This document shows positions 18,406 through 25,154 of a stretch of DNA of 64,000 bases, in pieces. Source of the DNA: Achromobacter sp. Marseille-Q4962 (GTDB lineage: Bacteria > Pseudomonadota > Gammaproteobacteria > Burkholderiales > Burkholderiaceae_B). Below the pieces are notes generated by a model that saw only the letters and a program-made list of their open reading frames with translations, was not told where the DNA came from and ran no database searches. Location: assembly GCF_943737005.1 (NCBI RefSeq), contig NZ_CALSFU010000004.1, positions 62,001-126,000 on the forward strand, in the 5' to 3' direction. The translations under genes were made by a program, and so were the position numbers. Position 1 is the first letter of the stretch, and each line of letters starts with the position of its first letter.

Positions 18406-19377
18406 TCAACACAAGCGCATCTGCCGCCCCAGCCACGGCAGGTGCGCACTCATCTGCGGAAAAATCTCCATCGCCAGCGCCTGGCGGCTGAACTGCCAGA
18501 ACATCTCCGCCATCTCCTGGAACTCGCCCTGCCGCGACACCTGGTGCAGCGTGCGCGCCAGGCCGGGCCCCGGCAGCGGCAGCACCGCCACCTGGTCCAG
18601 CCACGAGCGCCCCTGCAGCAGGCACAGCGGCGTCGTCAGCGCCCAGCCCAGATTCGCCGCGATCATCGCCATCACCACGTCGCTGGTATCGATCTCCAGG
18701 AACGGCGGCGCGGTCACGCTCGCGCGGCGCAGATGGCGCTCGATCATCGCCCCGAAATGCGACCGCCGGCTGAAGCGGATGAACGGCGCCGCCTGCGCCA
18801 GCTGGCGCAGATCCATGCGCGCGAACTCGTCCACGCGCGCCGTGGGCACCGCCAGCACGAACGGCTCCGTCAGGATTGCGCGGCGCTCCAGCCCGTCCAC
18901 ATCCTCCAGCGCGTCCGTGGTCACAATGATGTCCACCTGCCGGTTCAGCAGCGCCTGCGCCTGCCCGTACGCCAGCCCCGACCACACCAGCACCTGGCTC
19001 GCGCTCTGCGTCAGCCGCTTCACGATCGCCGGCCCCGTCGTCGCCGCGAACGAATCGATCATCCCGATCCGGATCGCCGGCCGGTTCATCAGGTCCGCCT
19101 CGCGCACCTGTGCGATCAGCCGGTCCACATCGTCCACGATCTGCCGCGACTGCCGCTGCAGCGTCACTCCCGCCGGCGTCAGCCGGTACGGCCGCCGCGA
19201 GCGGTCCAGCACCTTCATGCCCAGCGTGGCCTCGATCTGCGACATCGTCTGCGACACCGCCGACTGCGTAATCCCCAGCGCCTGCGCCGCCGCCGACAGG
19301 CTGTCGGCCGACGCCACCGCCGCGAAAATGCGCAGCATGCGGATATCCAGGTCCGAATCGTTCTTCAGCGCACCCAT
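18406..19377 (-). CDS. LysR-family transcriptional regulator
   Basis: The 323-residue regulator has an N-terminal winged helix (LRIFAAVASADSLSAAAQAL, GITQSAVSQTMSQIEATLG, about residues 13-53) and a C-terminal periplasmic-binding-like effector domain. It lies just upstream of, and on the same strand as, the ABC importer/oxidase operon, with 62 bases between its stop and the receptor start. It also faces the isochorismatase-fold gene across a 185-base gap. It could therefore control either unit. The effector cannot be predicted. Confidence 0.9.
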   Translation of the reverse strand: MGALKNDSDLDIRMLRIFAAVASADSLSAAAQALGITQSAVSQTMSQIEATLGMKVLDRSRRPYRLTPAGVTLQRQSRQIVDDVDRLIAQVREADLMNRPAIRIGMIDSFAATTGPAIVKRLTQSASQVLVWSGLAYGQAQALLNRQVDIIVTTDALEDVDGLERRAILTEPFVLAVPTARVDEFARMDLRQLAQAAPFIRFSRRSHFGAMIERHLRRASVTAPPFLEIDTSDVVMAMIAANLGWALTTPLCLLQGRSWLDQVAVLPLPGPGLARTLHQVSRQGEFQEMAEMFWQFSRQALAMEIFPQMSAHLPWLGRQMRLC

Positions 19378-19447
19378 GCTGTCTCCTATGAGAAATGCTA
19401 AGAATGCCGGGATTTATCGTCAAAAAATCCTGGATGTTTAAGCAAAT

Positions 19448-19464
19448 CTAATAGTGAGCATTAG
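19448..19464. promoter_or_regulatory. Candidate LysR operator
   Basis: CTAAT-N7-ATTAG is a 17-bp dyad in the AT-richer divergent gap between the LysR gene (start 19377) and the isochorismatase-fold gene (start 19563). Its size and placement match LysR-type activation sites (T-N11-A core). Confidence 0.4.
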
Positions 19465-19562
19465 CGCGGATGAAATCGGGCCGGGATTCCGCCCCTCGGG
19501 CGCCCCGATCGCCGCAGGACGCCCGTGATAGAGTCGAACGTCCCGCTCATCGCGTCTCCATC

Positions 19563-20210
19563 ATGTCGACACGCATCGAAACCGGATCGCCCCGCCCGGA
19601 AAGCCCGCAGCCCGGCCCGGACGCCCCCGCCGCGCAGCCGGCACACCCCCCGGCCATCGACCCGGCGCGCACCGCCCTGCTGGTCATGCATTACCAGACC
19701 GACATCATGGCCCTGTTCCCGTCGGCGGCGCCCACCCTGCTCGCCAACACGCGCAAGCTGTGCGACGCCGCGCGGCGCAAAGGCGTCGGCGTTTACTTCG
19801 TCAAAATCCACTTCAGCCCCGGGTACCCCGAAGTCAGCCCGCTCAACCGCAACGGGCTGGGCATCAAGCGAATGGGGCTTTTCGTCCACGACCAGCTCTC
19901 CCCCGAACTCGGCCGGCGCCCCGGCGAACCCCTCATCCTCGCCCACCGCGCCAGCGTCTTCTTCGGCACCGGCCTGGAGCTGCGCCTCTCCGCCCAAGGC
20001 ATCGACACCCTGCTCATGGCCGGCATCGCCTCCACCGGCGTCGTGCTGTCGTCGGTGGCGTATGCGAGCGACGCGGATTACCGGCTGTTCACGGTCAAGG
20101 ATTGCTGCTATGACCCGGATCCGGTCGTGCATGAGCGTCTGTTCTCGACGGCGTTCGAGTCCCGGACGGTGGTGGTGTCGTTGGAGGAGGCGTTGGAGTT
20201 GCTTGGGTAA
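19563..20210 (+). CDS. Isochorismatase-fold protein lacking the usual catalytic triad
   Basis: The 215-residue protein has the Rossmann-like isochorismatase/cysteine-hydrolase fold. By alignment with the family pattern the triad positions are changed. The first-strand Asp is His43 (LLVMHYQTD), the Lys is near His128 (LILAHRASVFFGTGLEL), and the nucleophile Cys is Val160 (AGIASTGVVLSS). The cis-peptide region and hydrophobic core are intact. It may bind rather than hydrolyse its ligand, or use different chemistry; a GIATSGVVLS-like subfamily exists and is poorly characterised. The ATG at 19563 is preferred to one at 19470, which would add a low-complexity stretch. It diverges from the LysR gene. 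Confidence 0.72.
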   Translation: MSTRIETGSPRPESPQPGPDAPAAQPAHPPAIDPARTALLVMHYQTDIMALFPSAAPTLLANTRKLCDAARRKGVGVYFVKIHFSPGYPEVSPLNRNGLGIKRMGLFVHDQLSPELGRRPGEPLILAHRASVFFGTGLELRLSAQGIDTLLMAGIASTGVVLSSVAYASDADYRLFTVKDCCYDPDPVVHERLFSTAFESRTVVVSLEEALELLG

Positions 20211-20511
20211 GAAGGCGCGGCGGAAATCGCGAGCAGACCGCATCCGGTGCGCAAGGGATAGCCGCATTGGATTGATGCCACTGCCAGCCAGACGGCAGAC
20301 TCGCAGCGCACAATGCGTTGCCAGCTCAGTTTCATATGCGGATTGGCTGCCAGCCAGAACGGCTCAATGCCAAAAACGCCCATTATTCGGCTCTGCAACG
20401 TCCCCTTTCACCCCGCCACCTCCCGATACCAATCCAAAAAACTGCAAAGCGCCACATCCCCGCGGCCGTTCCGCGCTAGGATGAATGCGTGTCCTTTCAA
20501 GGAATACGATC
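20211..20511. other. Intergenic stretch with lower GC, no gene recognised
   Basis: This 301-base gap contains no convincing gene on either strand; its open frames are short and have no recognisable family pattern. Bases 20281-20400 are 57.5% G+C by count (69 of 120), visibly lower than the flanking genes. It may hold the promoter for the small hypothetical gene at 20512. Confidence 0.5.
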
Positions 20512-20874
20512 ATGGCTCCCATCTCGCAAAAACCGCTTGCCCTCAAGTCGGTTCGCCCCAATGTCATGGAGGTCGAGTACGGCGCATTTCGTGGTTATGT
20601 GGACGTTATCGACCACACTCAGCAAACGACCGTGTGCAGAACGCATTTCTGCCGCACGATCTGGCCATCGCGGGAGATGGCGGAACAGCAGGCGATGGAA
20701 CTTGCCCGCGGGTTCCAGGACGCGCGCGGGTCCGGCGCGTCGAGGGCCGCGTTGCTGACGGCGGGGCTGAGCGACGCGGCGGCTGGCCGCAAGCCGCTGG
20801 AGTTCGTGCCGATCAGCCTGGTCAAGCGGCCCACGGCGCCGGTGGGCAAGCGGCATCTGCGTCTGGTTGCTTGA
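20512..20874 (+). CDS. Hypothetical protein, 120 aa
   Basis: I do not recognise this family. The product is a small soluble protein with no signal peptide or membrane segment. The middle has a Cys pair (TTVCRTHFCRTIWPS), and the C-terminal half is basic (SLVKRPTAPVGKRHLRL). The ATG at 20512 follows AAGGA by eight bases; an in-frame ATG at 20485 would add nine residues with a poorer site. Codon use is less GC-biased in the first third than in neighbouring genes. It follows a lower-GC gap and converges on a degenerate ABC ATPase gene. The coding call rests on length, start context and reading-frame bias. Confidence 0.55.
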   Translation: MAPISQKPLALKSVRPNVMEVEYGAFRGYVDVIDHTQQTTVCRTHFCRTIWPSREMAEQQAMELARGFQDARGSGASRAALLTAGLSDAAAGRKPLEFVPISLVKRPTAPVGKRHLRLVA

Positions 20875-20941
20875 GCGTCCCGCCCGCCCAAGGCATTGCG
20901 GCGGAGACGCCGCACGCGGCGGGCTGAAGCGTTGCAGTGGC

Positions 20942-20970
20942 CGGCCATGGGCGACATGCGCCCGTGGCCG
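20942..20970. terminator. Bidirectional hairpin between convergent genes
   Basis: CGGCCATGGGCG (20942-20953) pairs with CGCCCGTGGCCG (20959-20970), with one T-G wobble and a 5-base loop. It lies between the hypothetical gene stop (20874) and the stop of the minus-strand ATPase gene (20975), where a shared terminator is expected. No long T tract is present. Confidence 0.45.
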
Positions 20971-20974
20971 ACGG

Positions 20975-21589
20975 CTAGCGCAGCGTGCCGACGCGGACCT
21001 GCCGCGCGCCGCAGGCCCGCACCAGCTCCGCATCGTGGCTGGCGAATAACACGACGCGGTCCTGCGCCCAGGTCTTGAACAGTCCGGCCAGCACGGCGCG
21101 GCTTTGCGCGTCGAATCCGTTGCTGGGTCCGTCCGCGACGACCACGGCCGGGCTGCCCAGGGCCGCGGCGGTCAGGTAGACCTTGCGGCGCGTGCCGGTG
21201 GACATCTGCTCGAAGCGCTTGTCCAGGTGCGGTTCCAGGCCCAGAGCGCGGGCCAGGTCCAGCACGGCGTCGTCCAGGGCGGCGTGCTTTTCCGCGGCGA
21301 CCTGTTCCAACAGCCCGCGCCCGGTCTGGGAGGGGAAGGCGAGGCAATTGTCGGGCACGTAGGCCAGGCGGGCCTTGGCCTGCTGCGGCGCGTGGATGAG
21401 GGAATGTCCGTCGATCCAGACGTCTCCGCTGTCCGGGGCGAGCGCGCCCGCGATGATGGCGAGCAGGCTGGATTTGCCGGTGCTGTCTTCTTCGCACAGC
21501 GCCATGCATCCGGGCTGGAAGGTATGCGTCAGTCCCTGGAAGACGAGATGGTCGCCGTAGCGTTTGCCGAGATTGTCGATGCGTAGCAT
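20975..21589 (-). CDS. Stand-alone ABC ATPase with degenerate Walker motifs
   Basis: The 204-residue ABC-type ATPase domain resembles ABC-2/CcmA-like subunits, and no permease gene is adjacent. The Walker A loop reads CEEDSTGKSS (residues 32-41), so the first Gly is Glu33 and the second is Ser36, while GKS is kept. The signature is MSTGTRRK (129-136). Walker B ends VVVADGPSNGFD, with Gly154 where the catalytic Glu should be; the H-loop His185 is kept. It may bind but hydrolyse ATP poorly, and so play a regulatory role or be decaying. Start at 21589; it diverges from the IclR gene. Confidence 0.75.
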   Translation of the reverse strand: MLRIDNLGKRYGDHLVFQGLTHTFQPGCMALCEEDSTGKSSLLAIIAGALAPDSGDVWIDGHSLIHAPQQAKARLAYVPDNCLAFPSQTGRGLLEQVAAEKHAALDDAVLDLARALGLEPHLDKRFEQMSTGTRRKVYLTAAALGSPAVVVADGPSNGFDAQSRAVLAGLFKTWAQDRVVLFASHDAELVRACGARQVRVGTLR

Positions 21590-21690
21590 GCCGCGAGTGT
21601 ACGCATGAACGCGATGGGCGGCCAGATGCCATTGCGCTTCCGGCGGGCCGCCTGAACCCCGCCGCCTCGCCGGCGCCCGACTTTCGCCAG

Positions 21691-21702
21691 GCAAAATTTT
21701 GC
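21691..21702. promoter_or_regulatory. Candidate IclR operator
   Basis: GCAAAATTTTGC is a perfect 12-bp palindrome 76 bases before the IclR-family gene and within the divergent gap to the ATPase gene. IclR-family operators are often short AT-centred palindromes, so autoregulation from here is plausible. Confidence 0.4.
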
Positions 21703-21777
21703 TGCGGCGCAACTTTACCCGCCTGGCGGGGCTTTCTATCTTGTTCCCGTGTTCGGCTTTCCAGGCAACCCCTCGCC

Positions 21778-22548
21778 ATGTCGTTGCAGGACTCACCCGC
21801 CATTTCCGCTACGAAGAAGGCTTGCCGCGTACTGGCGAGCCTGTCGGACCGGCGCATCCACAGACTGACGGACATTGCGCAGCATGCCGGCCTGGACATA
21901 TCGACGGCGCTGCGGATTCTGAAGGACATGGAGGTAGAGGGTTTCGTGGAGCGAGACCCGGTGAGCAAGCACTATATGCTCGGGCCGCAGGTGTATGCGA
22001 TGCATCATGCCATGGTGAACGGCCTCGATCTGCGCGGGCTGGCCCGGCCGGCGCTGATACGGTTGGCGCGGCGCTTCGGGGATACGGTGATCCTGTCCGT
22101 GCCCATCGGCTGGGAGTCGGTGTGCGTGGATCTGTGCTTCGGCGACTATCCCATCCGTGCGAACTATCTGGAGGTGGGCAGCCGCCGCCCGCTGGGCGTG
22201 GGCGCGGGCAGCCTGGCGCTGCTTTCGGCGCTGGAAGAGGAAGAGGCCGAGGCGCTGCTGCCGCTGGTGCGCGAGCGGCTGGCGGCCCGCTATCCGCGTT
22301 TTCCGGCGGGCGCGCTGGACGCGGCGGCACGGCGCGCCCGGGCGCTGGGCCACGCCATGCTGCTGGACGTGGTGGTGGAGAAGATGGGCGGGCTGGGCGT
22401 GGCGGTGCGCGGGCCGAGCGGGCGCGCGATTGCCGCGCTGAGCGTGGCCGCGCTCAACGAGCGCATCGAGTCCCGCGAGCAGGAGCTGGCGCAGGCGCTG
22501 GCCGAAGAGGCGCGCGTCATCGAACATGCGTGGATGCCCCATGCCTGA
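21778..22548 (+). CDS. IclR-family transcriptional regulator
   Basis: The 256-residue regulator has an N-terminal winged helix (RVLASLSDRRIHRLTDIAQH, LDISTALRILKDMEVEGFVE, about residues 16-60) and a C-terminal GAF-like effector domain (PLGVGAGSLALLSAL, GHAMLLDVVVEKMGGLGVAV). It is the first gene of a tight 13-kb gene set for acyl-CoA catabolism. Its stop overlaps the following thiolase-like start by eight bases. It most likely controls this operon in response to the imported substrate or a pathway intermediate. Confidence 0.9.
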   Translation: MSLQDSPAISATKKACRVLASLSDRRIHRLTDIAQHAGLDISTALRILKDMEVEGFVERDPVSKHYMLGPQVYAMHHAMVNGLDLRGLARPALIRLARRFGDTVILSVPIGWESVCVDLCFGDYPIRANYLEVGSRRPLGVGAGSLALLSALEEEEAEALLPLVRERLAARYPRFPAGALDAAARRARALGHAMLLDVVVEKMGGLGVAVRGPSGRAIAALSVAALNERIESREQELAQALAEEARVIEHAWMPHA

Positions 22549-23695
22549 CCGCGCGCGCACCCACGCTTACCTCCTCGGCGCGGCGGCGACGCGCTTCGGC
22601 CGCCATGAAGGCCGGAGCGCGCTGGACCTGATGGCCGAAGCGGCCGAGGCCGCGCTGGAACGGACCGGGCTGGCGCGCGCCAGTATCGACGGAGTGCTGT
22701 GCGGCTACGCCACCACGTATCCCCACCTCATGCTCGCCACCCTGCTGAGCGAAAAGCTGGGGCTGGACCCGCACTATGCGCACGGCATGCAGATGGGCGG
22801 CGCGACGGGCGCGGGCATGGTGATGCTGGCGCGCGAACTGGTGCGCACCGGCACTTGCCGCCGCGTGCTGGCGGTGGCCGGAGAAAACCGGCTCACCGGG
22901 CAAGCGGTGGACGCTTCGATCCAGACGCTGGCCCAGGTGGGCGAGGCGGATGCCGAAGTGCCCAACGGCGCGTCAGTGCCGGCCTATTACGCGCTGCTGG
23001 CCTCGGCGTACCTGCACCGCACCGGCACGCGGCGGGAAGACCTGGCGGAGCTGGCGGTGCTGATGCGCCGCCATGCCGGCGGACATCCGCAGGCGCACCT
23101 GCGCGATCCCATTACGGTGGAACAGGTGCTGGCTTCCAAGCCCATCGCCACGCCGCTGCACTTGCTGGACTGCTGCCCCATCTCCGACGGTGCGGTGGCG
23201 CTGGTGGTGGGCGCGCAGGAGGGGCCGGTGCGCATCGCCGGGGCGGGCCAGGCGCACCGCCATCAGCATCTGTCCGCCCTGCGCGACGTGATGGACACGG
23301 GCGCGGCGCGCGCGGCCGGCCGGGCGCTGGCGCAGGCCGGTGTGGACACGGGGCAGATCGATTATCTGGCGATCTACGATTCCTTCACGATCACGCTTGC
23401 GATGCTGCTGGAAGAGCTGGGCTTTGCGCCGCGCGGCGCGGCGGCGGACCGCGTGCGGCGCGGGGATTTCGACGCCGCCGCGCCGCTGCCGCTGAATACG
23501 CATGGCGGGCTGTTGTCATTCGGGCACTCGGGCGCGGCGGGCGGGCTGGCGCACGTGGCGGAGGCCTGGGCCCAGCTCGCGGGACTGGCGGGCGAGCGCC
23601 AGATTGCGCCGCGCAAGCGCGCGCTGGTGCATGCGGATGGCGGCGTGCTGTCGGCGCATGTAAGCCTGGTGCTGCAGGCGGAGGACAAGGCATGA
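22541..23695 (+). CDS. Thiolase-fold protein lacking catalytic cysteines (SCP2-thiolase/Ltp-like)
   Basis: The 384-residue thiolase-superfamily protein is of the SCP2/lipid-transfer (Ltp) type. The position of the acyl-accepting Cys reads MQMGGATGAGMV (residues 83-94) and has no Cys. The C-terminal CxGG segment is also replaced (VHADGGVLSAHVSL). NTHGG and GHSGAAGG near the end are kept. It therefore should not act as a normal thiolase. Cysteine-less homologues such as Ltp2 in steroid degradation act as retro-aldolases with a DUF35 partner, and a DUF35 gene follows 22 bases downstream. The start at 22541 overlaps the regulator stop. Confidence 0.82.
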   Translation: MPDRARTHAYLLGAAATRFGRHEGRSALDLMAEAAEAALERTGLARASIDGVLCGYATTYPHLMLATLLSEKLGLDPHYAHGMQMGGATGAGMVMLARELVRTGTCRRVLAVAGENRLTGQAVDASIQTLAQVGEADAEVPNGASVPAYYALLASAYLHRTGTRREDLAELAVLMRRHAGGHPQAHLRDPITVEQVLASKPIATPLHLLDCCPISDGAVALVVGAQEGPVRIAGAGQAHRHQHLSALRDVMDTGAARAAGRALAQAGVDTGQIDYLAIYDSFTITLAMLLEELGFAPRGAAADRVRRGDFDAAAPLPLNTHGGLLSFGHSGAAGGLAHVAEAWAQLAGLAGERQIAPRKRALVHADGGVLSAHVSLVLQAEDKA

Positions 23696-23717
23696 GCGCG
23701 GCGGGGAGGACAGCGCG

Positions 23718-24059
23718 ATGAATGAGCGGCATCCCCTGGATTTGCGGCGCTGCGAGGATTGCGGCGCATGGTGGGCCTTGCGTCCGTATGCCTGCGCAGC
23801 CTGCGGCGGAACGAATCTGCAATGGGCCCGCGCGGGCGGCGAGGGCGAAGTGATTGCGCACAGCACGGTGCACCGCGCGCCCGATGCCGACTGGCGCGCC
23901 CGGGCGCCGTATGAACTGGTGCTGGTGCGGCTGCGCGAAGGCGCGGTGCTGATGGGCCATGCCGCGCCCGGCGTGGCCATCGGCCACGACGTGCAGGCCC
24001 GCGAGTTCACGCACGGCGGCCGCACCCTGCTTTGTTTCGAGGCGCGCCGGCCGCCCTGA
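23718..24059 (+). CDS. DUF35 zinc-ribbon/OB-fold protein, partner of the thiolase-like protein
   Basis: The 113-residue protein has an N-terminal rubredoxin-like zinc ribbon with two CxxC pairs (RRCEDCGAWW and YACAACGG, about residues 11-35), followed by a small OB-fold domain. DUF35/ChsH2-type proteins form tight complexes with thiolase-fold enzymes and supply acyl-CoA binding. The adjacency to the cysteine-less thiolase gene matches this exactly. A short ATG at 23693 just after the preceding gene is out of frame and is not the start. Confidence 0.85.
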   Translation: MNERHPLDLRRCEDCGAWWALRPYACAACGGTNLQWARAGGEGEVIAHSTVHRAPDADWRARAPYELVLVRLREGAVLMGHAAPGVAIGHDVQAREFTHGGRTLLCFEARRPP

Positions 24060-24139
24060 CGCGCCGCCGGCAAGCGCAGCCCCTTTTTCCTATCCCCCTA
24101 TCCCATCGAAACGGCCCGGCGAGGACGGAGGAGACACTC

Positions 24140-25111
24140 ATGCCTGCAATTTCCGCATGGCGCGCGGCGCTGGCCGCGTTCACGCTGGCGGCCGGCGCCG
24201 CTTCGGCGGGCCCGGCCTGGCCGGAGAAACCCCTTACCCTGGTGGTTCCCTATCCGCCCGGCGGGCCCACGGACATCGTGGCGCGTGTGGTGGCGCAGGG
24301 CCTGGGCGATGCGCTCGGCCAGACGGTAATCGTGGACAACCGTTCGGGCGCGGGCGGCAATATCGGCGCCGACATGGTGGCCAAGAGCGCGCCGGACGGC
24401 TACACGCTGCTGATGGCGACCACGGCGCACGCGATCAATATGTCGCTGTTCAGGAACCTGGGCTACGACACGCAACGGAGCTTCGCGCCGGTGTCACTGC
24501 TGACCAAGGGGCCGCTGGTCATCGTGACGCGGCCCGATCTCCCCGCCCACAGCGTGAGCGAACTCATCGCCCTGGCGAAGAAGCGCGCCGGGGAACTCAC
24601 CTTCGCGTCGTCCGGCAACGGGCAGTCAACCCACCTTTCGGCGGAGCTGTTCAACGCCATGGCCGGCACGCGCATGGTGCACGTGCCCTATCGCGGCAGC
24701 GCGCCCGCGCTCACCGACGTCATGGGCGGGCAGGCCGACGTCATGTTCGACACCATGCTGTCTTCCATGCCGTATGTGAAGGCGGGCAAGCTGCAGGCGC
24801 TGGCGGTAACGGGCAAGCAGCGTTCGCCGGCCGCGCCGGACCTGCCCACGGTGGCCGAGTCCGGCCTGCGGAACTACGAAGCCACGGCATGGAACGGCCT
24901 GCTGGCGCCCGCGGGCACGCCGCCGGCGGTAGTGCAGCAACTGAACGCGGCCTTGCGCCAGGTGCTCACCCGCCCGGACGTGCAGCAGAAGTTCGCCGCG
25001 CAGGGCTTTGCCGCCGACTGGACGACGCCGGACGACGCGCGCCGCTTCGTGGCCGACGAGGTGCGGAAATGGGCCGAGGTGGTGCGCGCCTCCGGAGCCA
25101 CCGTCAACTGA
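24140..25111 (+). CDS. Bug-family periplasmic solute receptor (TctC type), first of the cluster
   Basis: The 323-residue periplasmic protein has a Sec signal peptide with cleavage likely near residue 23 (ASA). The Bug/TctC signature VVPYPPGGPTDIVAR is at about 35-49, with later conserved DNRSGAGGNIGAD and VPYRGSAPALTDVMGGQ. Bug receptors bind carboxylates, amino acids or aromatic acids for tripartite tricarboxylate transport. No TctA/TctB permease is beside it, as is common for orphan bug genes in Bordetella-like genomes. The ATG at 24140 follows GGAGGAGA. It sits 80 bases after the DUF35 gene in the IclR-controlled set. Confidence 0.9.
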   Translation: MPAISAWRAALAAFTLAAGAASAGPAWPEKPLTLVVPYPPGGPTDIVARVVAQGLGDALGQTVIVDNRSGAGGNIGADMVAKSAPDGYTLLMATTAHAINMSLFRNLGYDTQRSFAPVSLLTKGPLVIVTRPDLPAHSVSELIALAKKRAGELTFASSGNGQSTHLSAELFNAMAGTRMVHVPYRGSAPALTDVMGGQADVMFDTMLSSMPYVKAGKLQALAVTGKQRSPAAPDLPTVAESGLRNYEATAWNGLLAPAGTPPAVVQQLNAALRQVLTRPDVQQKFAAQGFAADWTTPDDARRFVADEVRKWAEVVRASGATVN

Positions 25112-25154
25112 GGACGCGGGCCACCGGGGCCCGCCGGACACAAGAGGAGCATTC

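Noticed and set aside
20313-20927. A 204-codon frame overlapping the 120-residue hypothetical gene
   Set aside because: It has no good start, runs through the intergenic gap, and its second half is Gly/Arg/Ala-rich like other shadow frames.
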